DNA of 64,000 nt, taken from Siderastrea radians. Its lineage: Eukaryota > Cnidaria > Anthozoa > Scleractinia > Rhizangiidae. Both the position numbers and the translations under genes were made by a program. Position 1 is the first letter of the stretch; every line of letters begins with the position of its first letter. Positions 34,889 to 47,692 of the stretch are shown here, piece by piece. Location: positions 18,627,034 to 18,691,033 of the forward strand of contig OZ024895.1 of assembly GCA_964017195.1 (NCBI GenBank), in the 5' to 3' direction. The notes below the pieces were generated by a model. It did no database searches, was not told the DNA's origin, and was given only the letters and a program-made list of their open reading frames with translations.

Positions 34889-35188
34889 TGGGTCCAGTTA
34901 TTCGAAAGCCGGTTAACACTAACCCGGGATTAAACGTTAACAAAGGTTCCTATTTCTCTTGTTAAAAAGAGTTTTCACTGCTGGCCGTTTGAAAGCAACC
35001 AAAGTCAAAATGTTTGACATAAAAGGATTTATAGGAATCCTCATCAAATAGGAATCAAACTGGCCGTTTGAAAGCAACCAAAGTCAAAATGTTTGACATA
35101 AAAGGATTTATAGGAATCCTCATCTTTTGGCTGTCAGACTGAATTAAAATTGACACTATTCCTGGGTTAGCTTACTCCTGCTTTGAAC
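34889..35188. mobile_element. Inverted-repeat element, relative of 60412-61779
   Basis: CTGGGTCCAGTTATTCGAAA on the left and CCTGCTTTGAACAAAA on the right bracket GGTTAACACTAACCCGGG and CTGGGTTAGC motifs. The reverse complement of 60412-60600 gives the same order (GCAGCCAAAGTCAAAT, CTAATCCAGGGTTAGC, CCTGCTTTGAACAAAC), so these are two members of one family. Confidence 0.6.
34981..35124 (+). repeat. 79-bp direct tandem duplication
   Basis: CTGGCCGTTTGAAAGCAACC… CCTCATC at 34981-35045 is repeated without visible change at 35060-35124; 14 bp separate the copies. Confidence 0.85.
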
Positions 35189-36729
35189 AAAATGTTTTAT
35201 ATTTGCACCGAGCGAAACAAAAACGGAGCCTGATCGCAGGCTCAATTAACAAAGAAATTTCGTCTTTGCTACAATCACTACTAACGAACTTTGTTAATTT
35301 CTACATGGAAGAGAGCTCTTTCAAAAATTGTCTCATTAATTTTGCTAAAAATGTCATGGGATTAATTTGAAGTTTATTATTTTAATTTTAAAATTACGTT
35401 TACCGGTCACTTGATTCAACAACGTGTCCTGACCGAAAGTGGTCAAATTTTGCATTTCACGTCTTCAACAAACAAAAAAAACAAAAAAGAAAAAAAAACC
35501 ATCTTGATTTTAAAAGACGTGTCTGCAAGCCTTCAGAGTAAAAGGTTTGAAAGAAACTAATTATAAGAGGTCGAAGTTAAAAAATTACCAACATAATAAC
35601 AAGTACAGCAAGACATGTAAAGGTACCAAATTAAGAAGCCCGTTGTTCTAAAAGCCTGGAATATTGCATTGGCAACGGTTTCGCTTTGTTATCTGCATTA
35701 CTAGTAACCATTTGTGCAGTTTGCCAAAACTGGCATACTGCAGCACTCGATAGTTGCCTTTGTCAATTACAAGTCCACTTCTTTAAGCAGGGTAGGCCTT
35801 ATGCACACGGGCAAATTTTTCATGGCAAGTTTTCTTTAACAAAATAGTATATATTTACGTCATGAATTGTCCATGCATACGGGTGAGAAAATTTTCTATG
35901 ACAAATGTCCTTGAATATATGCCGGCAATGGCTTCTAGAAAGCATTCAAGGAGCGCCAAACGACCACGAAGGGAAAGTTGGTACTAGTATTGTCTTGTTC
36001 TTTTTTACGTACTTACTGTGCTCATGTTGTGAGTCGTTGATTTTAACTCAAAGCTACCGACTTGTGTGATTTCGCATGCCTTATAGGCTGGGAGAAACAC
36101 GCGGTAGACTATGGTTTGCTCTTTGGCAGAAAATGGTCTCGTCTACGGTTGTTATCAAAGTTACCCAGAGACCGCAGAGACTACTCGTTTATATGTTGTA
36201 ATTGTAAATTAAGAGGAAGGTCGTAATATTGCTCAGATTAACTGAAATTCAGGAACCTAAATACATGAAGTAAATTTTCGCGGGTAATTTCTTAGCAGGA
36301 GTTAGTTTTCGCAGATCGAGGGAAAATCCGCGAAAGTTTCGAAAATTTCACGCCACCCGGTAATCAATTTAGATCCAGTTAAAAGGCGAGTGGGGGGCTG
36401 TTTCTCGTTACTGAACATTTTTAAGTGTTCAGTGTCAGTGGAGTCTTAAAAGTGACGTCATCGTGATGACCTCTACAAAACGGAGACCTCTCCAATACGG
36501 ACACTTTGCTCAGTCCCTTCGGTGTCCGTATTATAGAGAGGTTCAAATGTATCTGATATTTTTGTTTACTTAACTAATGCACTGTCCTCATCTTGTCATT
36601 CACTCTGTAGTCTTATCTTTGATTAACATATATGTGACTCAAAACCTAAAATAGTTATCTTAATCGGCACAATTTGTGACAATAAATCACCAACATAATC
36701 AAGCCCAGTCTCCAACAATGGAACTTAAG
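35189..36729. other. Intergenic, nothing recognised
   Basis: About 1.5 kb with no open frame, RNA gene or clear transposon end. A short CTCTACAAAACGGAGACC / GGTGTCCGTATTATAGAG inverted motif lies at 36470-36545. Confidence 0.35.
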
Positions 36730-37344
36730 GGGCCGATTATTTAAACGAAGCCTAAGTTAGACGTTGTTTAAGGCTAAATCGAGGTTTAGACGACCACTCC
36801 ATAATCCACGGCTAACCGGAGTCTAAATCGCATTATTTGAACGCCGATGAGCCGGAGTTCACGAAGACCACGTTTAGACGACGTCCAACAAGTGTACCTA
36901 TTGTTCTGACATCATGCATGCGTGCTACTCCCAGAGGAACTCTATTGTCTTGCTGTTGTTTTCTTTTAATAAAAGGACTGCATACATAATATAGTATAGA
37001 GCTGTGCGGAAATATTTTCAAGAAATTTTACTTACGTTTTTAGAGGAAATGAAAAAATGGAATCACATATCTCTTAAATTCAGTTCAGAGGTTCAGGAAG
37101 TGCATAAAAATACAAATTAAGAAACAAGTTAACTGCAAAGGGCTAGAATCGGTGAAAATAAACGGTTAAACCTACTCAGGAGCAGGTCTAACTTGCTATT
37201 GTTAATTTGTTAGTCCACGGTTAAACTTCGTCTAGACGTGGCTTATGATAGACGTTGTTTAATTAATTGGAATCGCAGGCTAAATCCCGATTTAGACCAC
37301 GACTTTCTTAGCCGCGGTCTAAACTTCGTTTAAATAATCGGCCC
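36730..37344. mobile_element. 615-bp DNA element with 21-bp perfect inverted ends
   Basis: Begins GGGCCGATTATTTAAACGAA and ends with the inverse at 37324-37344; AAG directly flanks both sides (36727-36729 and 37345-37347), a probable 3-bp target-site duplication. GTTTAGAC/GTCTAAAC words recur throughout both subterminal regions, as transposase-binding repeats often do. No transposase. Confidence 0.75.
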
Positions 37345-37372
37345 AAGAAGTTTTAGAACGGTTTAGAAAGCC

Positions 37373-37594
37373 GTGGACAGCAGATATGACCATTCTAGAC
37401 CATTAGACGTTTTAAACGGTTTAAATGACGGTTTAGAAAGTCAGATAAGAGATATGAACAATTCTAAAACAGGGGCACCCAACGGTTCGTTTCAGGGAAT
37501 AGTTGTTTGGAAGGCCTTAAATCGCCTGAGATATTCGGATTTAATTGCAGTGAAAGCTAGAGGTTCAGCGAAACATTACGTCGGACTTTCGTAA
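37373..37594 (+). CDS. Short unassigned ORF (73 aa)
   Basis: Open frame directly after the 615-bp element, starting MDSRYDHSRPLDVLNGLNDG. The nucleotide sequence has internal repetition (ACGGTTTAGAAAG occurs twice, with GGTTTAAATGACGG), arguing for a repeat-derived frame rather than a gene. I do not recognise a family. Confidence 0.12.
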   Translation: MDSRYDHSRPLDVLNGLNDGLESQIRDMNNSKTGAPNGSFQGIVVWKALNRLRYSDLIAVKARGSAKHYVGLS

Positions 37595-38438
37595 CTAGAG
37601 GCCTTATTAGTTCCTATTGTTTTCGGAGGGACAAATGTGTCGTTTAGAGTGCAAAATAAGGTCAGCTAGCATTTTCGGAGAGCCATCAGCAGCTCGGAAA
37701 TTCGGCGGATAGGATTCTGTGTCCTAAAATTTTCTGTTGCCTAAATTTTCAGTTAAAAAAATCCGAACTGATCAAACGGCATTAGCTTACACAAATAAGC
37801 CTTTAAAAAGCTCTGAAACAATCTAGGAAAGAAAGAAAATGATATTTCAAGTACTTTGCTACAATTTTCTCGTTGGGTTCCCCTGCTAAAAGTTTACTGA
37901 GAGGACTGAGAGCCTTGAAATGTTTAGACGGGTCCAAAAGGCAGGTTCCTTCTTTCAAATCATTTCCTATTCTCATAATGATCTTTTCTGCCTAGAACAA
38001 TTCTAGAATGCTCTACAACTCCGAAATGTCAAAACCTGCACTTTCCCAATCTTTTCTCCACAGAGGCCTCATATCGTACCTCTCGTTTCGTTTCTCTCCC
38101 GACGTGATCAATCGATAAAAACCGACACCAGAAAACCGTTCGATTGATCCATAATTATCGATAATTCTAAATTAAACGTTATCGATTTTATCGATCAATC
38201 GATAAAAATCGATACTCACAACCGATCCCAGTTTTAATGGTATCGATTTTATCGTCCTCGAGGACTGCACATTTTTCACTCCAGTAAAATGCAACAAAGC
38301 TGCCTCTTCGGAGACAGCGCTTGAAAGAGAGCTGTGTTCAGCTAGCGCTCAGCCTTATCATTTGTTTTTCTTTACTTTTCATTTACTTCGTTAGGGTGTT
38401 TAGCTGATTGGCACAATTTGAGTTACCCGCTTATGCAT

Positions 38439-39334
38439 GGTTCAATTCTACCTGTTACCATCCCCCCCCCGGGCAATCCCCGGGACAAGTCCAGCCCTTC
38501 GGGCCCGGGGGTGGGGAATTGTTTGAAACGGTTCTGTCCCGGGGGTAGGGGGACGGGGCAAATCGAAAATAACTTCTTGTTTTTCTTGTGAAGCACGTCA
38601 CTAGCTTATCACTTCTCAGTTGACACAATGGCGCCGAACCGCGTAGAGAGAACTGCCTATTTCCAGGGAAAATTTCTAGAATTTGTAGCAGACTGGTTGG
38701 AGAAGGATAATCTCTCGAAATTTAAATCTGTATTCAAAGGCACGTTTATTATAAATTGTTAAACGAAGGTGCGTTTGATGCGTACTCGAATGGATGATGT
38801 TCATCACAAACATAGAAATATTTCTTCAGCGTATTTGTATGAAACAGATGCACGGCTTTATATTAAACAGAGATCTCAGTCCAGTGTTCTTGTGAAACAG
38901 GCTAAGAAAAACTCCTTCAAAATGCTGTCATCAATTTGGTCACCGGACCTCTTTTGTGCATGTGCTATATTTAGAATAAAACACGCGGTGAAGAACATTT
39001 CTTTACTCGCCAGCCGAATGCCACTGCGGTTAGACTTTTTTCTTCAGTTTTCTTTTTCAATGTAGTGTCCATGTTTTTTAATACTATGTAATATCCTTCG
39101 TTCAGTAAACTCTATAAAAGCGTTTAAGTTCTTGTCAAAACTTCTGGTTGTGCTATTGTACGGAAATCAATTTTGAACACAAAACAACGTATTTGCGATC
39201 GATGAGGAGTCCCGGGGGTGGGGAATTGTCTCTTTCTGCGTGCCCGGGGGTGGGGAATAGACCGCCAAGTAAGGAAAAAAATGCAAATCCCCGGGGGTGT
39301 GCCCGGGGGGGGATGGTAACAGGTAGAATTGAAC
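38439..39334. mobile_element. CCCGGG-rich DNA element nested in the AT-rich element
   Basis: Inverted ends GGTTCAATTCTACCTGTTAC… and …GTAACAGGTAGAATTGAACC extend for about 35 bp; TGCAT flanks both sides (38434-38438 and 39335-39340 region), a likely 5-bp duplication. Subterminal regions carry five copies of CCCGGGGGTGGGGAA or variants, in both orientations. The interior holds short frames at 38628-38762 (44 aa, begins MAPNRVERTAYFQGKFLEFV) and 38769-39065 (98 aa). Neither matches a family I know. Confidence 0.75.
38628..38762 (+). CDS. Unassigned 44-aa frame inside the nested element
   Basis: Starts at an ATG in good context (ACACAATGGCG) and encodes MAPNRVERTAYFQGKFLEFV followed by ADWLEKDNLSKFKSVFKG, then stops. 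The amphipathic, well-formed sequence looks like a protein fragment rather than noise, perhaps the first exon of a transposon or captured gene. No function can be assigned. Confidence 0.25.
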   Translation: MAPNRVERTAYFQGKFLEFVADWLEKDNLSKFKSVFKGTFIINC

Positions 39335-39899
39335 CCTGCATTACAGCCCTCTTCGCCCTCTTATAGTCATAGTTATCAGGGACAACGAAAGCATACAAAT
39401 AAGTTACAAGAATATATTTTATTCAGTTGAATTGTGGAGCCATGTCTTGACCTTAAAAAAGGGAAAAATATAGTTAATTTATAATATGTTTCACGAGTTT
39501 CTAAGCAAGCATCAGTTTTTATGTTACGTTTCCCTACTGACTCAAATTAAACATTGTACCGGCCTGTTGGTTTGAAAATGTTACCCGTTCGATTCGAGAA
39601 TCGTTTACGGAAGTAGTTATAGTTTCTAAGTAAGTCCGTTCACAGATTCCTGATGTTTCCCTACCCTATAACACGTGGAAAAGTTTTGCGCCGATAAAAT
39701 CGATAATTATCGATCACTCACAACAAATCCCTTTGTCGATTTTAATCGATTTCCAGTACAATTATTTAATTTTTATCGATTGTTATGGATTTTTATTGAT
39801 TATCGATTTTATCGATTGAACACGTCGGGTTTCTCTGTCAAACGGAGTGGAGACTAGAGAGCAAAAATGTAACGTGCGCGGCCATCATCCCCACGCCCC

Positions 39900-42800
39900 C
39901 ACGACCCCACTTTTCCTTTTTCATTTCTCTTCATTTATCTCTCAGTTTCTCCCTGTTTCCGATTTTTCTCTCAACTAGAAGGAGCCTCTGTGGAGGAGAG
40001 AGCACCTTTCTGAGTGTTCGCTCAGTCCGTTTCACTGAAAACTTATTGCATAATAACTTGTGTCTCCGATTACAAATCTCATGATCATAACAATGTTATA
40101 CTGTCACGACACTTCCGTTCAGCTGGTTTCACTGGCAATTCCTTTGCATCTGATCGCGCGCGTGTTTTACGATCGTGTGAATATCTCTTTCGTATCGCGC
40201 GTTACACGCTCACATACAGCGCGCGGTTTGCAATCATCTAAACGTCTCTTTTTGTCTCAAAGAAAAACAACTCAAACGCACTTACAGAACTAGAATAGGA
40301 GCAGTGTCCCCTTCTGCTCAGGAATAGTTGGGCGAGAAGAACATGAGAACGTATCGAACGGCGGCTTATTAATATTTTTTTTGTTTAGCACGCTCACGTA
40401 GAGTTTCCCAGAGTACGTCTTTCCCTCAGTAATATGAAGTCTGACGCGTTTTAATATATCGATCTGGTTATAAACCGAGAAATCCCCAGAAATAAGCATC
40501 TCGAAGTATCCAAGCAAATGGAGGACAAGGCGATCACGAACCATTATGTCAAGCTCCAAGCCTCATTGCAAAGTGTTCCTTGCTGAGAGGAAATTTCTAA
40601 AAAAATCTGTTCAATAGTTCATCGTCAACCGTCCAATTTAGTCAACGTTTTATTGTTGTTGTCCTGTTGTATACAAAACTGGGTTTGATCAATCACGTGA
40701 CTCAAATACGAAAAGTGTTCTATACAACTCAGTTCGGACGGATTCTGGTCGTTACGTTCTCTGAGATTATCTTACATTTGCATCATTGAGAAAGCCGCCT
40801 TAACAAATGTACACCAAAAGTCTGCCATGACAAGTTACCTGCATGTTTGTCACATGCGCAAACATATGTTAAATTATACTGTTTCTCCTGATAAGCACTG
40901 AGGAGATAGACACATGTATGACTAACAAAAAGTGCATACATTAAGAAGTATGATGACCGTTCTAGGTTATCTCTGCCAGTTGGCAGACCTTATTTGGATT
41001 GGAGAAGAAGCTGATTTGAGTTAACTGAATGAGACATATTTATCAAGGGAGGTAAGAACGACGCATAACTACATTTCTTAAACATATTGGCGGACACAGT
41101 GCTTCTACCATAAAGTCTCGTCCTTCATACCCGCCAGACAAACGAAAAGGCACTTCGTACCTACTTGCCTACCCACTGCTCCTACTTCAAACATTTTCCT
41201 CCATTATTTTGCGTGCTGAACCGGCAATATGTCGTGTCGCAGTTTAGTCGGTTCACTCAACATGGGAATAGGTGAAGCTATCTTATTGAAGGCCAGCTAA
41301 GGTTTGTCATCTTGCGATTTACATCGCGATACGACAGGCCTACACTGGCATATTTATACTGTTCAGTTCTTTATTTTCGTCATATTTATATATATTGTAC
41401 TTATCAAGCTAAGAAAAGTCCGTGAGAAATCTTTGTGTGTAACTTTTGTTGACGCGGAACTACCAATGTCCGAAAACCAATAATGAAAGCATACACGTGT
41501 GCACCGGTCAAAGGTATACAAGGAATAACAAGCAAAACTCAGCATTTTCCTTGTGTTTGTATTCTAACGACAAGGGAACTAATATAAGCGCAAGATCCAC
41601 TTATAACAATAAGCACTCACGCACGTCAAAGCAAAAGGGCGTCAAAAGGTGTCAACTCAGCTAGTCTGGAGCTCAGTCTGTTGAGTCTGTTTTCATTACT
41701 GATAGATTAACTGCGATGATTTGGGGACTCTCTCGGTGCTTTGGTCATTTGTTTGCACTTGCTTTCTTTTTACGAAGGCGCTACTTCTTACGTTTTTATC
41801 TTTCTTCCCTCTTGGTCGGCCACCATTACAATTTAGTGTTTTCCGTTTTATTTGTTCGCGATTATTGGGCAACACCACCTGCAAAGACAACGAAGACAAC
41901 GGCAAGGCACGTCGGGAAGATCACGCCTTACTTCCCCTGAAATTGTATACTGGTCACGTGATCGTTTTTAAGAGTTACGTTTACAGAATAATTTGCATTT
42001 TGCTCTCCCATACTATAAATTGAACATAGTTGAACACTTCATTGGGTTTAACGATGGTTAAATCCTAATGATCAACTGATACATTATGTCACAAAGAACA
42101 AGTTTGGTAACGGCCTTCTTGGGTATTAGGCTTCTGTGGTAAGTTTACAGGCCATTATATTTTTGTAGAGTCAATCCCACAGTCATGTCGCTAGATTACA
42201 AACCTGGAGTCTGTGATTTATGAATTATTATCACATTGACTGTTAAAATGCATTGGTGCTGTGCTCCTGTAATTCACATTTTTCATCTCACTTATAAGTT
42301 TAGAAGGTAAACATTTAGAGACGGCAAATTAAAGGTTTTAGGAGGAATGCAGGACTCCATAATCTCCATGAACCTAATACTATAGCTTCGGAAGCCATAC
42401 ACTGCCTAAAACCAAACAGCTTCCCTTGTTTCAGATGTTTCTAGATCCAATCTCCGCATGTCAAGGATATAAAGGTCATTAGTAGTAAGTAAGCTGGCCT
42501 CCTTCTTCTCCAGAGAAGGACGATGGTTAAATGTCACATATATGCCTGTATGTCATGTAGGTAGCACTTTCATTTTCTAATCAATCTCGGGATCATTAAC
42601 TTTCCCTGTCACCAAGACATCCCCGGCATCATGTGAGGGATCCCGACCACAAGGATAAACATAGTATTCGCATATTCTTTCTCTGTATTATAATATTCTA
42701 ATAAATTCTCGTTTCATGTAATTATTCAGTTCAGTAATTTTATCTTGGCTTGCCGCTTACTCACAGCACGGTAAGTAAACTGAATAGAAACATTATGTTG

Positions 42801-43840
42801 GGCACGAACATCCAAACGGTAGTATTTCGAATAAGCTTTACTTTGTTACATGTTTTAAGCACACTGGTCCAATGCTTGCATAAATACAGGCCTTCAATCA
42901 CGTTCGCTCTCCATTGTTTTCTATTATTTTCGATCGGCAGACTACTCAGTCAGGGGAAGTCTAGATCTAACACTGGTATATTTCTATGGGATTCTAGAAC
43001 CACCAGATTTCTAGACAAACTCCACACGCGATTCTTTGATGATTCTGCTTGTAGTGCCATTTATTTCTTTTATCTAAAACGTGTACTTTGATTTACGACA
43101 TCGTTCAGAAGCCACCCACTTAATGTTCTTTTCAATTAAGTACAGTGAATACAAACGCAAAACTCCACATGGAAGCTCATGGACAGCGTAGGTCGACCAC
43201 AGCATACTTGGGGGGGAGGGGGGTTGGTGTGATCACAATTCCTCCTGACCTTAGGTAACTTTAACTTCGGTCTTCGTTCATCGATCTTGCTTAATCTAGT
43301 ATAGTCTTATGCATTTACCCTCTTCAGCTCTCGGCTATGTACTGTGAAACCCCGGTGATAAAGCTCCCCCGCTTATATATAACCATACTCTATCTCCGAG
43401 GAGGCAACTATTTAAAATAGCTAAACTGACTAAAATAACGATTCACTTAGACCGCAATATTTTGCGTTTGACAACCTAAAATCCCTTACTACGTCATATA
43501 AGCCCAAGCCTGTAATGGGGATTTTATGGTAGAATGGACGATCTTTGTTCCTTTGACGAAAATCTAACCTATGACTATCTCGTGGGGCTGTCTATTTCAA
43601 AGTATTGTCCCTTCCAATGAGCAAGTTTCCAAGTCGGAAACCGTGGGTAAGGGTAAATAACCACATCTATTTTCCACTGCATATTAACATCAGTAGTTGT
43701 TAAAGAAAGCTTTGATAATGTTTACGTTCTTTGAATTTTTATGGGTTTAGCAGTAGTTATCGTCACGCGATCAGGAAACCGTACAATCTCGGCAAATTCT
43801 TCAGCTGGCCTGGTTAATTTGCAGCATTCAAACATACATA
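39900..43840. other. Intergenic, no gene recognised
   Basis: About 4 kb. Several frames of 60-110 codons exist but none shows protein-like composition, homology or splice context that I can defend. A GGGGGGGAGGGGGG run lies at about 43210. No transposon ends were resolved. Confidence 0.35.
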
Positions 43841-45450
43841 GACGGTGGTATATTTTTGTAGAAGCTCTCGTTTACAGAGTTTTTGCCTGCTTCTTTTAGA
43901 CAAAATTATTTTGATTATAGGACAATTGAAGGTTTTGCATTTTAAAGCGCTTTTGACAATAGTCCGAAAGTTTTCGGTTTGCCTAATTTGCTCTCCATAC
44001 GTTGACAGTTATACCCGCCAGTCAAGGCTGCATACAGTAAGATGCCAAATATGGAAAATCAGCGCGTGACTGAGTGTAGTTTTAGTATAATTTTGAGATG
44101 TCGACATCAAAAAGTAAACAAAAACCAGATAAAACTTAACAAACAACACACGAAAGAAGTAACTTAGTTTAGCAGCCGCGTCTTGAAATGTTATCTTCAC
44201 CGGGTAGCGCGGTGAATATAGCATTAAAATTATACTAATGACTCATAGCAGTCGTGGTAGCTATGATATTTGAATAAAGCTGTATTATTCTGCGATTATC
44301 AGATGCAAATCGCGCTGCATTAATTAATCAATCAATCAGTCAGTCAGTGACAAGAAAAGAAAACCTTCAGTCTAATCTTTTATAAACGTGTTGGCAATGT
44401 GGTGGGGCTTCATAATTAAGCTATTTGCAAATTGCTAACGTTAAGTATTTAACTTCTAGAGAAAAATGTTCTTCTTGTTCTAAAGTTTGATAGAAAGATT
44501 AAGCTACAAGTGAAATTTATCTGGTGTGACCTAGTTGAATCTGTTGGGCCCATGTTTCCAAGTGTTGCTATTCTTGCAAAGTTTATCTACGAGGTCGTTC
44601 AGCATCTGTAGCTATCGAAAAATGGGCTAGATGGATTTCCAGCTCCTCAATACGTTTGAAACTTGCGCCTTCAAAATAACTCTCTTCCTATTGGCCATCG
44701 AGTTAAACATTGCGTCATTGAACTAATGAGAGCACTGTCCAACCAAATCACAGTGCCGGGTAAATCCCTTCTTAGAACATGCTCAGACTTGCCCGAAAGC
44801 CATGCTTTTATTTAACCTTTTGAGTCTCATCGATAACGATAGAGCCGTGATTCGCTTTCCTTATGAGCCACAAGGTAAAACGTCTTGCAGTTAACATGTA
44901 CTATTTCTTCTATTTACCACCAATTACCACGAAGATAAAGATCCTTTAGTTGTATAGCATGTAAGGAAAGAAATATATTACATAATTAAATTATAATCAA
45001 ACTGCAAATCAGGATAATCAGTGATGTAAACTTTTGCCGATGTAGCCCGCTTCTTTTCACCGTGTTTCTCGGTGTGAAAGCAGGCGTCCATAAGGCCCAT
45101 AAGCTTTATTCGACGTAAGTAGACTTCACTTATTTCTTCAAAATTCTTTCACCGTTCAGGTGTACCAGTGGAAGTCCATGAAACCTCACGGTTGCGTTGC
45201 GGATCGAATCCCAAACGCACTGTAGCTTTAATGCATGGCCAGGAGAAGTGACTGCAAATAGTTTCACTTTATATTAACTTATACGAAATAGCCAAAGCTG
45301 GCCTACATTAGTACAAGCTGGCTTAAGACACTACTAGCGGATTAGTGTGCGCAGGTGACCAGAGACCCGTAGAGATCGTTTGCCAGACATGGCGGACATG
45401 CACTCAAGTTGGATGCCAATACAGCTTCATTAGGTAGTAAGTTCCGTGTT
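43841..45450. other. Intergenic, nothing recognised
   Basis: Only a small hairpin around CACCGTGTTTCTCGGTGTG (about 45058-45078) and a short ATCAATCAATCAGTCAGTCA tract (about 44326-44347) stand out. Confidence 0.35.
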
Positions 45451-45452
45451 CT

Positions 45453-45736
45453 TATAGTCTTTGGGAAGAATTAGTGGCTGTGAAGTAGGACGTTGCATTG
45501 ACGATGGACTGATGATGTGTGCATTCGTTGCGCCAAATTCGTCTTATGTAAGGAAGTTGCTTTGTCATGAATTTAAAGAAAAGTATAGTTGTTGTAGCAA
45601 TATTTCACCTTGTAGAGTGTTCCACCCCAGTGAGCTGACTTACTATGTTGCTCTGCCGTTACAGTATGTTGTAAATGGAGAAGACATACCTTCGGCATTC
45701 ACTGATCTGGAGGTGTTCGAGTTCAATCTTTCTTAG
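45453..45736 (+). CDS. Unassigned ORF, possible exon (about 91 aa)
   Basis: A frame preceded by an acceptor-like TTCTTATAG (ending 45452) reads ISGCEVGRCIDDGLMMCAFV, then SSYVRKLLCHEFKEKYSCC, and ends EDIPSAFTDLEVFEFNLS before TAG. Composition is protein-like, with six cysteines. About 70 bp upstream an ATGGCGGAC start-like sequence (45389) is closed by a stop after 14 codons. It may be the end of a decayed gene or a transposon exon; I do not recognise it. Confidence 0.25.
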
Positions 45737-46225
45737 ATCACTGTTTGTGCGAGAGCTTCAGACCAGGGACGCATAATCGAGCGTAGAATTAACGGGTGAT
45801 ATGTGGGCAAGTTCTTTGACCTCTTTGCTGCAAGGCTCGAGTGGTTTGCACAGGAACCCCATGGCATTGTTGGCTCATGAGGAATCTTGCTGCAGTGACT
45901 GTGCACAAGCCCGTGAGGCCAAGAAAGCACAACACTCGTGAGCAGTCATGGGACTTTTTTCTTGTTCGTTATGGGCAGTAAGTTAAATTTTGACATATTA
46001 CACTCCATTTGCCAAGTTCTTTCGTGAGTGTTGCATGGTCTGATGTCCATGAGATTTGTCGGTAGTACAGCATTATTCATGTGCACGATAGTCATGACTG
46101 TGAATAGAAATGTTTTGAAACTTCCATAAAAGGACTGTATCATATAAATGACCCAGATTTGTTAAAATCGCGACGGATGGCCAGGGTGAAAATGGCTTCC
46201 AGCTTGAAAAAGTCGACCCGCCTTG

Positions 46226-46440
46226 TTTGTTTGTTTTTACGAAAATCTCTGGTAAGATCTCATTCTCTTCTGTTCTCTGTCCTGCAGTTGATATTGTGTA
46301 ATTCATACGTATATTATATAGTAATATATATAACAAACTGCATTTTTTCCAAGCCAAACTAGAGAAGTTCTTATACATCTGTTGTCGGTGCGAAAGTAGG
46401 CGGCTTCGGTTTTTTAACATAGGCCGTTATTATTTTCAGG
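46226..46440 (-). repeat. Dispersed segment, copy 1 (second copy 48806-49005)
   Basis: About 200 bp (ACGAAAATCTCTGGTAAGAT… CATAGGCCGTTATTATTTTC) nearly identical to 48806-49005. Read on the minus strand, both contain the end of a frame, AYVKKPKPPTFAPTTDV-stop. Downstream, GGGGTAATTTTCA is repeated three to four times at 46438-46490. Confidence 0.7.
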
Positions 46441-46565
46441 GGTAATTTTCAGGGGTAATTTTTCAGGGGTAATTTTCAGGGGTAATTTTTATTTTTAACA
46501 TAATTTTTATTTTTATATTTTAATATAGTTGAAGAAACGGATTTTACAGTTTTTTTTTTAGCTTA

Positions 46566-47491
46566 GGGAAGGTTCGTTTTTTCTTGGGGGGGGGAGGGCT
46601 GGGGCCTCAGAGGGGAGGGTCATCAGTGAAAGTGAGTACCAAAAGGGGAGGTCTATACCTCATGTGAGCTATTCAAGGGAGGGTCACACATCTTTTCCTG
46701 AATTTTTTAATGAGAATTTTTGTGATGATGCTTTCCATTTTTCTTACAGATTAAGTTTTTCTTTTCGCCTACTTTGATTTAATTTTGTGTTTTACTATAG
46801 GTACTAGGTTGAATTTGTACATGTATATTATGCCATGGCACATAGTTTTTCTCGGAGGACTCGTGTTCTTTTGCGTCCGTATCGAGAAGTACTTGACTCA
46901 GGTATCGTTTCTTCAGCTTCTTGCTGTTGGCTATCTGCTGCCTGATCTCCTGAGTCGTTTAGTTCTGAAGAGTTACTAGTAGATTCAACAATGCGCTCTA
47001 CCCTGTCGGAAATGTAGGAAAATATTTGTTTTTGAGAGGCAGATTTAGCATGCTAAACAAATAAACCTTTCTGTTAAAATAACCAACAGCAATGCCGGCT
47101 AGTCGGAGAATGAAGCGGGTGTATTTTCCCTTAGATATTTTATGTTCAAAACTTTTATAATACTCAAATACTTCCATATTCAAACTTCAGCTATAAAACG
47201 TAAATATCCCACACTGATTGTTCGCATTTTCTTTGTTTCAGCGTGCACACATTCAATATCGAGATATATTCATATTCAAACACTTTGCTTTCACAAGTGA
47301 AACGTTCTGAGGTTTCTACAGCATGGAACATACCATGTAGTAGCGAGGGGAGGGTCGCACTTTTGTCAGTCACTTAAAGGTGGGGGGTCAGGAGTGTTTT
47401 CATTAAAACGCAAGGGAGGGCCAACACTTTTTTGGGAAAAAAATCCCAAAATTCCCCAGCCCTCCCCCCCCAAGAAAAAACGTACCTTCCC
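46566..47491. mobile_element. Harbinger-like non-autonomous element, TTA duplication
   Basis: Left GGGAAGGTTCGTTTTTTCTT and right AAGAAAAAACGTACCTTCCC are inverted ends with one mismatch that extend through a G8/C8 run and GAGGGCTGGGG. TTA flanks both sides (46563-46565 and 47492-47494). A 3-bp TTA duplication with GGG ends fits PIF/Harbinger. Subterminal GGGAGGGTC words recur inside. 926 bp, no transposase; the short minus-strand frames are not convincing. Confidence 0.75.
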
Positions 47492-47644
47492 TTAGTTAAT
47501 TGTTGTAATTAGGCTTTTTAAATGTATATAAATATTTTCCATTTTATATATTTTAATTACGTTTTTAGTTAGGCAGGTTAGGTGTCCACAATTAGTAGAG
47601 GGGACTTTTCCCCTCAGCTACTACAGTTTTGACACGTTAATAAA

Positions 47645-47645
<1 letters not shown>

Positions 47646-47690
<45 letters not shown>
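47646..47690. repeat. (TTA)n microsatellite
   Basis: Uninterrupted TTA trinucleotides, about 15 copies. Confidence 0.9.

Positions 47691-47692
<2 letters not shown>

Larger units (their letters stand above)
38098..39829. mobile_element. AT-rich inverted-repeat element, interrupted by a second element
   Basis: Left CCCGACGTGATCAATCGATA and right TATCGATTGAACACGTCGGG are inverted ends with a single mismatch or so. Both arms are full of ATCGAT and CGATAAAA words. The arms are separated by about 1.4 kb that includes the intact element 38439-39334, showing that this copy is the older one. Confidence 0.65.

Noticed and set aside
46073..46420. 115-aa minus-strand ORF
   Set aside because: Runs through the duplicated segment in a different frame from the AYVKKPKPPTFAPTTDV end and contains simple AT-rich sequence; more likely chance.
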